A DNA stretch of 64,000 bases, from contig NC_067282.1 in the NCBI RefSeq assembly GCF_020740795.1, forward strand, positions 139,176,858 through 139,240,857, in the 5' to 3' direction. Shown here in pieces: positions 24,701 through 39,710 of this stretch. The notes under the pieces are model-generated. The model worked only from the letters and a program-made list of their open reading frames with translations. It ran no database searches and was not told where the DNA came from. Within the stretch, counting starts at the first letter, position 1, and each line of letters starts with the position of its first letter. Source of the stretch: Apus apus (lineage: Eukaryota > Chordata > Aves > Apodiformes > Apodidae). Both the position numbers and the translations under genes were made by a program.

Positions 24701-26435
24701 TTTCAAAGTCCAATTAAATGCTGGATAAAAAGTTATGTTTTTTCAGGGTTGGATTTTAGTCATCCTAATGGCATTGAATTGAATTTGTCTTCTGATTCTG
24801 TATTGTGAGACTGTGAGAAAATAAGCTCCTTATATCTTAGTTACTGAAACACACTTTCAGGATTATCCATTTTATAAAGGACAATTTTACAATCCTTATT
24901 TAAAGAAGAGGCAACAATTTCAGGGATAGATACAGTGATAACAGATGAATCATATTTATATTTCAAGCTGATATTCTCAGGGGTTCTTTTCTTAATGATT
25001 GCTATTAACACTACAAACTTCCAAGTCTTTCTGTTTGCTGCCTGTTACGCCCCATTTTACCTGCTGTAGTGAGCCTTCTCTTCCAACCACACTGGCTCCA
25101 AAGTCCAATATAAAAAGTGAAAGATTCTTACTGATTGCAATGAGCCCGTAATCAGGTCATGGTGAAGTGCAGTGTTTAAGGGACAGTTTTCTTTCTTTCT
25201 TCTTCCCTCTGCTAACTCAGCCTGGGAAGATTTGGCACCGTTTGCAGACTGCTTTTGTCTCTCTGCCCGGTATTTAGTTTTACTAATGTATTTAGAAAAA
25301 GCATAAGACACAAGGTGACCTCTTCTCCTAAACCCAAGATTCTTTCAGTGCCTGTTTGTTCCCTTTAAGTTTCTACATAATGGGCTGTTGCCCAGAGCCT
25401 CTGTTTCATGCAAGAACGAACTTGCTTCATTTGCCTTCCCCTGCGATGCAGGACTTCTCTTCTGCAATCATATCCCATAATTGCCATTAGTCTAATCAGT
25501 CCAACTCTCGGGGAAGCAAATAAATTGACAGCAACTTAAACCTCAGCCTTCCTTCAAGTGCCAGCCTATCCCAAAGGGCTTTGGAGTTCACACCATTCTG
25601 TGGAATGAGCTCTGCACTGTGAGGACGGAGAAAATATGGGTTGATAGCTGATGAATGTTAGAGTCTCTTTCTCCTTCTGAGCAGGATTGTGAGTTTCCTG
25701 CATTTCAGTAAAATGCTTAAAAGCTAATTTAGTCACTGAGTTGGTGGTAGTAAGATGTGGATGCTTGACCACTAAAAACTGAACTGGCAAGTTACATGCT
25801 CCTTTCTCCTTAAAGTCACTTAAGAGAAGAGGAAATTATTATCTAGAGTGAACTGTCAACCTTTATGCCAGCTTTCCTCCTGATATGATTTATAAAACAG
25901 CTAAGATAACCTCTGGGGGGGAGCTTTGCAATGGAAATAGCAAGTGATTCTTATTCTAATGAACATAACACTGTCACAAGTTTAAAGTTCAAATCTGAGG
26001 TACGAAGGTTTGGGGGAAAAAAAGCCCGTAAAATATGAATGTGACAGCAAATGTGTTCATTGCCTGCACAGTGTATGAAACAGGAGAAACAGACAAACTT
26101 GATTTTTCGAATGAGGTTTAAAATATTTTTCAGTCTTTATCAGGCCAAGTCCCTCAATATTATTTTTTGTTTCGGTGGTGTGTTGCGGCTTTGGGTTTTT
26201 TTGCTTCACACTCTCCTCTGTTGCAAAAAGGCATTTTTCTCAGACCAAGCTGTGTGCCCTTTGGTCCTTCAGCAGTGCAAAATGTACTGACACAACTGGC
26301 ACTCGTTAAATAAAGCTTTGTTGGTAGCTGCAGCCAACAGGGAGAAGGCTGAATGGACTACAGGAATGTAACCTCCTGAAGAGGGCTTGTCCTAACCAGC
26401 ATTTATAATGGAGAACTTATTTTTTCCCATTCTGT

Positions 26436-26493
26436 AAAAAAAACCAACACCAAAAACCAAAAATCAAAACAAACAAAAAAGGAAAAGAAAGAA
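26436..26493. repeat. A/C-rich low-complexity tract
   Basis: A-rich sequence with CAA, CCAA and CAAAA units. Confidence 0.75.
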
Positions 26494-29400
26494 ATCCATT
26501 TCTGAGTATCTGACAGTTTTCACTGATATCTAGCTTACTTCAGAACTGATTTAAAAATAAAAACAAACCCTTTCATAGAAACTGTTTCATGAAAAAAAAA
26601 ATTAAAAAATTAGAAAGTTTATAAATCAATGGCAGGTTAACCTGTCCCTGAACTTACCCAGCATATTTCTTATGCTGAGAGGTGTATGAAAGCAATTTAG
26701 ATAGTCAGTGAACCATAATATCTGCAGGTTTGCTGAGGCTGGTAGCTTTTCACTGTCCGATCAGTATTTTTCTGTCTCAAGGCTAGAGTTGGACTAGATT
26801 CTTGCTATCAGCTGAAGCAGAATCAGCTGAGTAGAAAAGGATAGTGAGCTAAAACTTAAACCAAGCTGTAAAAATACAGTAATTTTGCTTATTAGCCTGA
26901 ATTCCTGAAGGTCCATGTCACTTTGAAGCCTTGAAAGGCCTCAAAGGCTTCCAAGGAAGTAGGAAGCTCACACATTGTACTAGGTTCTGGGTGCAATGCC
27001 CAGATGGAGATGGTGTGGTGGTGTCTTGGGTTCGAGAATTCCATGTTGGTCTCTTCGTCAATGGCCTAGCCACCATCTTTCAGGTACAGAAAGGGACAAT
27101 ATGCTTGGGACAAACTCCTGCTCAGTGGAAGCATGGAAATTTTCCGTGGAACATCAGTTGAATGCTTATGACCTGGAAACAAATCAGAAATTCAAAAAAT
27201 CCTTTCTGCTGGTTTGATACAGTTTGTGTGAGTTGCACAGATGTTCCCAGCTGGTAGGAATACATGCCCCTGACATTCTGTGATGTCCTTATATGCTGAA
27301 GTAGCAGGAATATTGATGTGATCCCCCTTATTTCTTCTCCTCACACATATGTTGTGTACTTTCAAACAGGTAATGAATAGTCTGAAGACAGTGAGTTAGA
27401 AATGAGGAATTGTAGAGCTAAAATATGTTCTCCAATGTGACGTGTGATTGCAGCTGCCTTTATTGTCTTGTGGAAAGTAGAATATAGTCTAAAATATAAA
27501 AACTCCACACTTGGGCAGTATTTTCTTAAGCCTTATCTGCTTAAGAAGCTAACCGGTAGGACAGATGGTAGAAAAAGAAATCTAGATCTCCAGGAAACCA
27601 AAACATCCCAAAATATCATCTTTGAATTTTTGAGAAAAGGGAAAAGGGGCAGATACTATCACACTCCAGCTGTTCCCAAATGGTAGAGGCTGTCACAGCT
27701 TTAAGAGGTTCATATTTACTCTGGGAACTTGGCAGCATACGGGACCTATGTGATGTTCAGGTAGCAGCAGCTAGGTGACAACTACCCTGTACCACAATGG
27801 CACAAAATGCAAGCTGGATGGGGACAATGTAGCTCAATATTTTGTTCCAAAATAATAGCTCCTGAGATATCATCAGTGCAGGTGTGCATTAGGGAATACA
27901 AAAGCTCAGTATCATGGCTTGTAGAAAAATAAGGAAAAAGTGGACATTATTTCTCTTTGTTTATTGGCAAAGTTGGAATTTCCACAGGGGAAATAAAATC
28001 AGTAATTCCTGATAAATACCAAATTTAATATATATTAAAAAAACCCACAACAAGAAACCTTTGAAGGTAATAAAACTAAGCAGCCTCTCTGTTTTCCATT
28101 AACAGGTGTCTGAAGCCTTGTTGGTTCTCTTACTGGCACAGAGAGATGCTAAATGCAGTATTTTGCAACCATCATGGGTTGATTTATCTATAGAATATAA
28201 TTTTTTATGCAGCTGTTATACCTGAAGTGGTAAATAAGGCTTTGTCTGTGCTTCAGAATTATGCCACTTGAAATGTACCACTGTAGTTAAAGCAATACAA
28301 CCCATTGGTTGTTGTTACAGCCCTGTAAAACAGCATTCAGTCATGTAGTCATCCCTGTATAGCAAGGGGAGCTATCTGGGGTGATTTTCTACTGCATTGC
28401 ACTCTGAAGTTTTTATTGGCATTACGGTAACAGGTAAAAGACTAAAAGGCAACCAAAATGTTATGCTGGGAAAGATCTCAATGGCAGAAAAGGCCAAATC
28501 AGAAGATTGTGAGCAGTTTCAGGTACAAACCATGTTTTCCTGTGTTTGAGGACAATGGTAACACATTATGGGCTGTATTAAATATAATTAACAATAACAA
28601 CAGTGTGGCAAAAACATTTTACTGACGCAGGAAATTATGAGAATTCTGGCAATAGACCATTTTATGTCTGCTAACTATCAGAAGTCACAGTGACACTGTG
28701 ATACGAAGCCACTCCTAAGGACTGAATAGAAATCCCTGCCATTGCAAAAAATTGCTAAATGTCTTGCAACACTTTAAGCATAGTGTTTGTTTTCTGATTT
28801 CAAATATGCAGTGAAAAACAATTCTTGCCAAGGGATCCTGTAAGGATTACAGCTGGGTAAGACTTATTTTAATGCCTGATTTTGGAAAAAACATATTCAC
28901 TTAAATTGATTAGCGTTTTGGAAGACAGAGCAATTTAGAGAATGTCTGCCTGGAAAAATTCTGTGGGTTGGGGCTTGAAGTTATTCTCCCAACAAGGCAG
29001 ACATCAACATCTAGCTCAGTACCAGTGACAAAAAGGCTTTAAATGGTGTGCCCCACACATGAAGCTCGTGATCTGATTGTCACACTGTTGGATATTTTGA
29101 AAAAGGCTTGATTAATTTCATGATGGCTTTGATTTAATCCTTATGGAAATACATTCATTTAGGATCTCAGTCTCTCCTCTGTTCTTCATTTCTATATTTG
29201 GCCCTGCTGTTGATTTGCAAGACGGCCACAAATTCTCTGTATCATAACCAACCTGTCTCAAGTGTGGTGAATAACATTCCCTGCCCATCTGACAGAAATG
29301 TTCTAGACTTAATTTAGCAACAATATTTTCAAAAGTGACCAGTTAGAAATATCCTGTGAAAATTGAGACTCTTGAAGATTATCTGGTTGAGCCTCTGGGT

Positions 29401-31182
29401 GTGCATTCACACTTAAAAGTTCACAAATAGGTTGTTGAAAAACAGTTGGTGTTCTAATAAAATGCATTTTAAACACACTACTATATATCATGGTGAATAT
29501 ATTCATAGATACTTCCATACACATATTCTGAAACCTAACTTTTTCTCTTTTCGTTATTCAATGCCTAATACTTGAAATCCTACTTACTCTCAGAAAGTAG
29601 GATTTTCATTTTCTCTTGCCAGACCTACTAAGTATTACCTGCAAATTCCAGAGGTGAAATATACTATGGACTATGAGAAAAAAGTTTTCAAATCTCAGAT
29701 TCAATTTTAGGTCTTAGATCCCATGAAAGCATACTTGTGTGACTGCCAAAATCTTCACTGTAAAAATATGTATCATGGTTTCATCACCAAACTGGAAGGA
29801 GAGGCCACTTGCACAGTACATACAAGTGCTAGACAGCTGTTTCATGATGGATTTCTTGCTTGCTGACCTGATTTCAACTGGTGTCAGCTCAACATAATGC
29901 TGTAAACTTCTTTGGATGATTAGAAAACATTCCTCTGAAGTATGCGAGCAAACGTGAACCTCAAGCACTTTGTTGGAGATGATCTTACAAATCTAACATC
30001 TCTCCTGTGGGACTATATAACTATGCTATTTTTTTCTTCTGTCAGCTGCCTGAGTATTAACAGTTAGTTGCAATAATATTAAACATCTCCCTGACATTTT
30101 TTTTCAGCAAGAAGCATGACTCTTTTCTCTTGGAAAGAGCCAGACCAAGTCATGTGCTCTGTCAACAATAAGCAAATGTGAAATCTGGACTGAATTCAGT
30201 GTTTATTTTGATGTAGAAAGGTATGGCAACTTGGGAGACAAACTCATTGTAAGTCTTCCATGGAACATGAACTTGGAATTATGGAAAGGAACTGGAACCA
30301 GAGGTGCCTTCCTCATCCCTTGAAACACTTGCCAAATATGCTAAATATGTCTGTATTTAGTAGCCACATATTCCTCTGAAATCTCAGTATGTATGCCCTA
30401 GAAGGATGTTGGAACTGTAGCATAAGCATTTTCAGAAGATTTCCTTTGCACAGAGCATACTCTATCCCCATAGCATGTGCCAGACTGCAGACAGCAACTG
30501 CTGACACTTTTGCTGTTTTTAGTGCTTCTGGCCAGCAGAAGCTGCTGGGCTCCGGGCACTGGAACATGGAGGAGAAAAATCCCATTTCCCAACTGTCCCG
30601 GCTAGCCCCCATGCAGCCTGCAGTGTGGAGAGGGCTAAAAAAGTAATAATTCAACTTCATGGAGTTTGCCAGTATTTCAGGTTGTGTTTGTGGCAGCTTT
30701 GGAAGAATACTCAAACATTTTTAAACTCTTATCAATGGAAACACCCATGTTGCTATGTTCCAGCTGTTGGCCTGAGTTTCCCAGCCCTAGTAGATAGGTA
30801 AAGAGACATAGGCTCTGAGCATCGGTCACTTCTGACTTGAAGCAGGCTGTCTTGGGAGTGGTGAACAGCAAGGCAGGCAAGTTTTGCATGAGTCAGGCCT
30901 GACAAACATGAATCTCCCATTTTTTGCGTATCTGAAGTAATGTAGTGCAATTGTTCAATTTTTAAGAAACTGGCAGTTTCTAAGACAATAAATTCTCACC
31001 AGCTTCTGGTTTTTTACTTCTTTCCTTCTTCATCCCTCTCAAAGAAAAGGCAGCAAAACTATAGAAAGGGAAATGTTAGTGATAACAAAAGTAATCTGGA
31101 AACAGGCTGAAGAGAAATAATGATACAGCAATCTCAGTTCCTGCTTCTCGCTGTGAAGGAATAATAAGAGTATGCAGGGATC

Positions 31183-31218
31183 AAAAATAAACAAACAAAC
31201 AAACAAATAAATAAATAC
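31183..31218. repeat. (AAAC)n/(AAAT)n microsatellite
   Basis: AAAC units followed by AAAT units. Confidence 0.85.
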
Positions 31219-31703
31219 AGGCAGGCCAGGTTAAATTGGAGATAAGTAAAAATGGCAGCAGGGCAAAGAAATAGAGAGGATGGGGGGAAGAAATTGTAGC
31301 AAAAGAAAAAAGTTGAAGACCAGAAGGAAAAGATGGAAGCAAACCTGATTTGCTTAGCTTAGTATTTGCAGTTAGCAGTAGTCTCTACCTCTACTTCATC
31401 CACTCCTCACTTGCCACACACTGCAAAAATAAAGCTGTTTTACAGAAACTCTCATTTCATGGCAATTATCTTAAGAGTAAATCCATCTTGTGCTTTGAGA
31501 TTATTAACAAATTTTATTTTTTAAGTAAGGATTATTCACAATCCAGCAAGGAAAATAAAAAAACTGACCAGGTTTGCACGGATCATCCACATTTTAACTC
31601 TTACTATTTAAAAGTATTTGTCTTATCTCAAGTATGTTTGTGGTGTTTTATTTGGGAAAGGGGGCTTAAGGGAATTCCGTATAGCAGATAGACAGATGGT
31701 AGT

Positions 31704-31795
31704 AAATATAATATAATATAATATAATATAAATATAATATAATATAATATAATATAATATAATATAATATAATATAATATAATATAAATATAATC
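31704..31795. repeat. (AATAT)n pentanucleotide microsatellite
   Basis: About 90 bp of ATATA/TAATA pentamers with two positions where a unit is out of register. Confidence 0.95.
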
Positions 31796-34700
31796 TTTTC
31801 TAAAACTTTGCAAGGTGCTGAGATACTGGTTCCTTTCGCGTGTGTGCCGAATGATTTTCTGGGCCGCTTCCAGACTTCTTTCTGTTATAACCTGAGGTCT
31901 TTCCTCCAGAATTCATGCTCACTGTTACACATGAAGAAAGGCAAGCGTTCTGAGAATATGGTTGTATCATTGTTGTGTCATCATCAGTGTAGCCCATGTG
32001 GTCCCCTTGTGCAGCATTCAGCATGTAGGCTTCTCCTTCACTATTCCAACTTGGCTAGAGGAACTGGCAAGGAAATAAAGGTGTCCTTTGCTTTTCTTTT
32101 CCTGTCAGACCCTGGTGTGATAACCAAAATCTGGATTGCATTCCTCCACCTTCATCTCTTCTGCCACAAATATAATTACTTGATGCATGTCTCGCTAAGA
32201 GATTTCCTATCTAAGATCTTCAAAAATCTGTCAAGGGGAAAGCAATAGGGAGGAAAGCTGAGAAACTCAAGTGTGGTTTTAGGTCAATGTGTAACATTGA
32301 TGTGACAAAATTTACTGATGTGGAAAAGCTTATGTACCTAATTGAAAAATGTGAACACCTAACACCATATTTATTTCATTATTATTCCCTCCCTGCCTTT
32401 CTTTTTGTTTCACCTTTTTTCCTGTAACAGTATAAATTATTTTTCAATGGTGTCTTGCATCCCATTCTCTCTCATCTCATTTTCAGTGCTACCCTTTTCA
32501 CTGCTAAATCATCAAAGATATTTTTGTTCTTTTACCTATTGTGGCAGAGTCTGTAAACACAATCTTACAAAGAGAATTTCTAAGAGTAAGCATTTGTGAT
32601 GCATTTGCACTAAAAGCTTTGAATTGCTATCTTTGATAAAGCTATTTGGTCTGATTATATTGTTTTGGAATCATACATTCAAGCACTCCTCTCTGAAAAA
32701 TGATTTTTTCAAAATGTAGTATGTGTCAAAATGAGGAAGGATTATTTTTAAATACTGTGTAACCCATCTAAGCAGTTGTATTTGTATCTTGAAATTCACA
32801 TGCCAGCAATTAGGAGTGAAATTTGAAGTCCAATGTTTAAAAAGCAACAACTCTTAATCTTAAAAATGTATCAAATATAGATAAAGTTAATAATAATTAT
32901 TCTGGTTTTCATTCTCTTAAATTGCTTCTCTTCTTTGAAGGCTGCACAGGCAGATATTGCAAGTGGTTCTTACATTCAACATGACAAACATTCTGTGTGA
33001 GCGCTGAATAGTAGGTATCTACTAACAGCCATCTATGGTTTTAATATGAAAAAAAAAATCCAAATACAAATTCAGATATAAGTTGAAATTTAGGTGGGAG
33101 GAATTATTCTTTTGGAAATTCAGTGATGTCTTTAAACTGCCATAAGTAGTCAGGAAAAAGTATATTCAAGTAATCGAGCCCAGAAGTACAGCTGGCTATA
33201 ATGTTACACAATGTATTGATCTGAGCATCTGAGGTGTGGGCAGATGTTCCCTTCATAAACCTTTGCAGCTGAAGACACCACTGCCCTGGGACAGACATCA
33301 CAGCACCTACCATTTCCATCAGTGGAGAGGATTATATGAGCCTTCTTTAATATGTTTCAGTCCAAATCAGTCAGGTTAAACAGTAACTGAAGTTGAAAAA
33401 AAGTCAATCCACTGTGTTTAAGCTGAAGTTGATTACCAGGGTTTTTTCACCCACTATGTTCAGTGCAAGACATCCAGAGAAATTAAATACAGATGCTGCC
33501 CACACTTACGTGTTAACAAAATATACTTCCTTCCTCTCACATGTCCTCAGTGCAAGCCACTGAACACCCTCTGAGTCTCATAACGTCTATTGATTTTCAA
33601 AAGCACCTTCCTGAGGGAGCTGAGCACCCTCTACTGAGAGTGCCTGTGGGCGTTTAACATCATGCTTCTGCAATGATGATTCCTTAGCCATGTTCTCAAA
33701 ACATATTTTTTTTTAATAGCAAAGTACTGATTTCACTCTCTCCTAAGTTGGTATCCTTCTCCTTTTTCTGTGTATTGATGTTTTTAAAACAAGGGACTGA
33801 GCTGTTTTAAGTAAAAACATGCTTTTTTTGAAATTATAGTGAAATCACTTGTAACATGTAACTGACACTAGTCTGTCTTGTCTCCGGTAATCAGTGGCAT
33901 AAATGCTGCCTTATGATATTTAAAGACACCTCTGGTTGCTTTATTATAAACCACACAGTGTTTTCATACTGTTTTACTCCAGCTTAATTTCTCCATTGCA
34001 TCTCTTTGAAGGACTATAGGAAGAAAGTACTAGATGGATTAGGCGATAGCGTTTAATATAGCATTAGTGAAACTCATAAGCAGTCAGTTGAGGAATGCTT
34101 TGTGTTGAAATCTGGAGGTATTGGTGCCAGAAGATTGGTGACTGAGTACTTCCCATGCCTTTCCATAGGCACTAAGCAGCCATAGCTTTTGTGGATTGAT
34201 GTGAAGACTCGAAGTGCTGAACACTTCTGATAAGGAACGCCATTCTTGCATTGAGATATATCTGGACCAAGGATTCTGCCCTTTGCCGAGGTTCCTGTGT
34301 GCTACTGGACTAACATTTGGAGGCTGTAAAAATCTTAGGAGGCAGATATGGTGAGAACTAAGCCTCTGTGCAGTGTCGTTCTCAGACTCTGGTACAAGAA
34401 TTTTGGGAGGAGGAGCAACAAGGAAGAGAAGATGGGGAGTTTACGGCCCATACCACTGACTGAAAATTATAAGCTAACCCAAGGACCAGCTGACTTCATT
34501 AGAAGCAAAATAAAGCAGTTGATGTGACCTGCTGGTCCACACAGCCTACGCTTTCAGAAGCTGTGCATGGAATTCCCCAGAATTATTTCTAAAATATCAA
34601 CTGTTTGTCTGCATTTGAAAATCAGAGCTCAGAAGAGCTGAATGGAACAAAACCTGTGTCTGCAGACCAATACACTTCAAACAGCCATATGATGAGGGTG

Positions 34701-35381
34701 ACCTTTACTCTCCTTTATGGTCTCCTTTATGGATAGAAGACAAACAGAATGAAGACTCATTATTAAGATGCATAAATGTCTAAATACTTGGAAGTTACAT
34801 GACACAATCTTCCTTAGCAAGTAGGGAAACTCCTAATGACCTGCCTATTTCAAATTAAGGATGAACCTCATTCCCATGGGTTTTAGATCTAGAATTCTTA
34901 TTCAGGCTCAGTTTTCTTCACAAAGGTTTCAGAAGACTGGAGAAAATAAATTAAGAGCTCAACCTGGATTCTATTGTCTGTGGTATCCTACGAGACCTTT
35001 GGTTTCTTATTTCCATAATTAAAAGTACAACTGCAGTTACATATCTACCTTTTCTTCTGCTGGATTAGATCCTAGCACTAGCATTTTGTACTGCTTGTAG
35101 CTCGCTATTTTTTTGGTGTGCTGGGTCACCAGTCAAAGGTCACTACAATAGTTAAATGCAGGTGACAAAGAGCCAACGTCTTTGTGTGCCAGAGGAAAAA
35201 CGAAACAACATGTGGCTTTACAATTCAGAAGATGCATGTGGCTTTCACATTAAATGTCAACTATCAGAGAAAGCTTAAAGTGCCTGCACTTAGGACATCA
35301 CATCAAGATCCAAAATTGTTGAGACCTGTTCAGATTCATGGTTTCAATTCAGATCCACATCTAGAAGATAAACCCTTATGG

Positions 35382-35410
35382 AAAAAAAAAAAAATAAAAA
35401 AAAATTAAAA
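35382..35410. repeat. A-rich tract
   Basis: A-run interrupted by single T residues and a TT. Confidence 0.8.
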
Positions 35411-37245
35411 ATCTGTGTTTGGATCATGCTTGGTACAAAAATTCAATCTGCTTGCAATTCTTTACTGCAAGAATAAGAGCTAATTCTGAAACACTTTTAC
35501 TGTACATATCCCCAGATTAGAAAAGTAACTTCAGTTTTACTCATTTTAAGCAAATTGCTGACAATAGAGGACATCATCCCAAGTACCCTCATTGGTGCCA
35601 AGCAGAGAGGAATGATCACCTCCTTTGACCTGGTGGCAATGCTGACACCTTTCATAAAGACCGAAAACCAATTTTAATGAGAAAACATTACCCATTGTAT
35701 GGAGAAGCATTTTCAATTCTGCCAGTTTCTCCCTCACTCAAGGCACACAAGTTACTATAGACAGGGTCTAGTAACTCACACAGTTTTCAGCTTGTGAACA
35801 TTCAAGTTTGCAGCTGAATAAATAAAGTTATATTACATTCTTTCCTGTACCAGTTTGGAAGACATAAATATGTCTGAAAAGATGAGGGAAATAAAAATGG
35901 TCTCAAGATTACTATCTGAAACTTTCTGTTACCAACTTTTATGCGCTCATCTGTTTATGAGAGTTTTATGGGGACAGACAATCTGCGTTTCATATGATCA
36001 TTGACCCATGACATGAAAATGTCTGAGATTCCAAATGTTATTTTCTGCACAGAACTGAGAACTTTAAAGTTATTTTCCTTTTGTAAAAGGATGCTCTGCT
36101 AGCTCTAGCATTCAGCTCTCATTTGCTACCATTCTCCTACATCCAATGCACCAAGCTCTGCTTATGTCAGATAGTGCTTTCTCACTCCTTTCTGTTGAGG
36201 ACTGTCTATTTTGTAGACATAATTAACTATTTATTGCCACAAAGCCTTGAATTTGCCTCTCCCCAGATTCCGTGAGAGCAGCCCTAATCTCTAGGTTACA
36301 AATTCAGCTTCCCTACAGCTCATAAAGCTTTACACAATGTGTTATAGCTCCAGCAGGAGAGATTAAGAGACTATCTGGGCCCTGCAGTGGTTGGAAAGCT
36401 CTTCAATGAGGTAGGAGATCTACTGTCAATCCCCTGTTCTGATGAACATTTGCTTCTAAAAAAGATGCTGCCATCTTTTCCTGGCTTCTCTGAAACCAGT
36501 TATTTTGGATCAGACATGAATTTAGAGCAGAAACTCCACCACCACATGCTACTTATATAGGTATTTTAGAATACTAACCGCAGTCTACTAAATGGACTTG
36601 AATATAAATGAACTGTCACTACGGGAGAAGAGTTGAAATCATCTTGGATGTACAGATAATGTTGTCTCAACTGTGAACCCTGCTTTAGAATCTCATTTCA
36701 CTCTCTACCTAAAAATCTATAAGTCAAAAGAAAATATCCTGAATTCCATCTACAAACTATAACATGACACAAAAAAGCCATCTTTCTATATGATAGAGCT
36801 ACTTCTAATTTTCCCATTAGACCGAACGGCATCATAAAGAATATGTGCCAACAAAGTGATATAAAACCATACCATGCATCATGAAAAATAATTGCAATTC
36901 AATTACTCCTGAATTATAAAACTGTCATCTAGGTGCTAGAAGACAAAAGCCTTGGAACATATGAAAAACTGTTTAGCATAGATAATTATATATGTTTGAA
37001 CAAAATCTCCAAAGTAAAATGTGCGGTTTGAAGGAGCAGGGTAATCTTTCTGAAATAATTCTCATTTATAGAAAAAGTTTGAGGATCAGCAATTTTAAAA
37101 CCATCTTTTTGAAAAAAAAAATTACAAAAGTAAATTAGCAAACCTTTCTTACTCATAGAGGGCAGACCCAGCAACTGGGCAAGAAACTTTTTTTATTCTT
37201 CCTCTATCATCTTCTTCCTTAGTTTGTGCTTTGGCAAAGTTAACT

Positions 37246-37660
37246 GTTCCTTCTCACAGTCACACCATGGTTGGTGTTGGAAGGAACCTCTGGCATTTGT
37301 CTAGCCCACCAAACTACTCCAAGCAGTGTCACCTACAGCAGTTGGTCAGCACTGTATCCAGTTGGGTTTTTAATATCTCCATGGATGGAGACTCCATAGC
37401 CTCTCTAGACAACCTCCTCTGGTGTTTGAAAACCCCAGAAGTTTTTATTTATGTTCAAATTGAGTCCCCAGTGTTTCAGTTTGTGCCTATTGCCTCTTGT
37501 CCTGTAACAGGTCACCACTGACAGAGCCTGGCTCCATCCTCCTTGCACCCTCCCTTCAGGTATTTGATATATATGAATAAGATCCCCCTGAGCCCTCTCT
37601 TCTCCAACTTGAACAGTCTCAGCTCTCTCAGCTTCTGCTCACAAGACAGACGTTACATCA
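37246..37660 (-). mobile_element. CR1 LINE 3' fragment, reverse orientation
   Basis: It has the reverse-complement CR1 order: TGGTTGGTGTTGGAAGGAAC, a 'CTCCATGGATGGAGACTCC' block, CCTCTTGTCCTGTAACAGG, then 'AGCCTGGCTCCATCCTCCTT', 'GATCCCCCTGAGCCCTCTCT' and TCAGCTCTCTCAGCTTCTGC. It is 5'-truncated and noncoding. The right boundary is approximate. Confidence 0.9.
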
Positions 37661-39665
37661 ATCTTCCAGCAGGGCACAACTGGGCTAAGGTTCCTGGTTA
37701 CATCTGGCTGAAGTGTAGAAGGTTTTGTAAGAATGCTTACAAAAAGGAGAGTAAAATCATTCAAACATGATGTGGTACCATAGTCTGAGACCTTCCCAGA
37801 GAATTTCTCATATAATCAGTAATTTTAATAACTGTTTATTTAATAGATGCTGATTTCTGTTCTTCAAAGTGTACTTCTATAACATTTAATAGATCTTTAT
37901 AAAATATAAACCAATTTTATTTGAGCAGAATTGCTAATCTAACAGATTTGAAATTGCAGTCCTCAGGTCAGGGGTCACTGAGCCAACTTCTCAATCCATG
38001 CAAGTTAACAGGAATCCTGGTGCTAACTAGAAAGATTTGACCTGTGTAATTTTTTATTTACAGTGTCAAAATTGTTGTGTTCCATTGTCAGTTTGTCCAC
38101 ATCAGTTATATTTTCCCCCCAGATATTTAGCTGAAACCACAGCCGCTGCTATGATGAAGGGTAACGACTCTCATATGTTCTTTAAAAAAAAAAAGAGTAA
38201 AGCTGAATTAAATTTGCTAAAACATTAGGGCGACTGATCCTTCTGGAACATTAACAGAGGTCTAGAGCTATAAGTACCTTTTAGACAGAATGACTGTTGT
38301 GCTAGACACTTTTAGTTCTGCCTTTTCAGTTTCAATGTACTGCCCACATGATATAAACACTGACAACTCTCACTTGTCAAAAAAAAATCAGAATTTTTCT
38401 GTTCAAATCTATCCAACTTAATGCACTTGCCTAATGCTTATTTATAGCTTCCAGTATGAGTAGAAGTAACTGCCTACCTTGGTTGATAGGCTACCAAAGA
38501 ACAACCCTTTTATTAATGGCTAGACATCTAGTGAGCTGAAACTGTCGTATGAGGGAAAGTATTTTTATAAACCTCTCTCCAAGATCTGACTGTCCCATTT
38601 TGAGAACTATCCTTTTAACACTCGTTTTAAAAAATACACAGAGTTCTCACTCTGTGTAACTCTCTCTGTGGCAAACACTTACCACCAGAAGGGATGGCTT
38701 TTGAAATAGTAGTTATTTGAGGCATGTAGTTTCTAGCTGCTTAAGTGTATATAGAGTTCTACATGTGTTAATAAATAGCATTATGCAGGCCTGCTACCTT
38801 GTGTATTAAGAATAAGCCAAATGAATGCCAGGTGATTCAACTGGAATTCAACTAAAATTATGTCAAGTAATTAGATACACTACCTATAATTGCTGCAGAA
38901 CTTAAAAAAATATGAATCAATAAAGAACACGTTATATGAAGTTGTATATTCTTTTAGCATTGAGCATGTTAACTCATTTACTGATTGTGATCTGTGACTA
39001 TTGTAACTACAACACCCATATTATGAAAGGCAATTAGAAATTAACAATTAAAATCACCCACCTCTATGGCATTTAAAAGGCTCAGTCAATTACTTCTCTT
39101 CGCTAGCTTGCAACCCAGGATTAGGGTGAATGAAACCACATGAGAAGTAAGATACAGCCATCTCAGCTAGTAACCCTGCTGTCTGTACCAGTTCCCATTA
39201 TACGATTCACTTTGAATTGCTAGCACCCATAAGAGCAGGTAAACTTTGCACTCTTTAAAGAAAACTTGTAGGAAAAGAGGCTATTTTACACTGAAATATT
39301 TATAGGAACAAGAGTGTGTTTATCCTAATGTTTCCTATCTGATTGTAAAATAGGGTCATGTTTCCTTAAAAAAGAATTTTGCTTCATGAACAGTTAGATA
39401 AGAGTATCTTCGTGCAGCAGAATATATATGCATATTTTAGTCAAAATCTTATTGTATCTCCTGTTTTGATTTGGGATTGGCTTCATTAGGCTTTGATGGA
39501 GAGGCTAGGCTGAGTTAGGTTGTCTAAACGAAGATCAATTTAAGTATCAAAGATGAGGAGAGAAATAGCTCTTGTAATATTACAAGTAACAGCAGTTTTC
39601 ATCCCTGTCTGGATGTCTCTGAAAATTATAAATTCTTTGTTGTCTGAGTTCTTGCTTTAGACTCA

Positions 39666-39668
<3 letters not shown>

Positions 39669-39703
<35 letters not shown>

Positions 39704-39710
39704 CAGAATT
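39669..39710. repeat. (TA)n dinucleotide microsatellite, 21 units
   Basis: An uninterrupted 42-bp run of TA. Confidence 0.97.

Larger units (their letters stand above)
17763..37245. other. Long intergenic stretch without recognised genes
   Basis: About 19.5 kb of AT-rich sequence. I found no exon with a recognisable product, no RNA gene and no LTR or DNA transposon with coding content. It holds the small simple repeats listed at 21733, 26436, 31183, 31704 and 35382. Distal regulatory elements could be present but cannot be recognised without alignment. Confidence 0.5.

Noticed and set aside
26760-26830. GAGTTGGACTAGATTC resembling a CR1 tail
   Set aside because: Only about 16 bases match and the flanks do not continue the CR1 pattern.
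30313-30714. Overlapping frames on both strands
   Set aside because: The minus-strand frame begins at TTG, neither frame resembles a known protein, and both strands being open suggests chance.
31808-32248. 146-codon plus-strand frame
   Set aside because: It starts at TTG, its composition looks random, and no family or splice context is recognisable.
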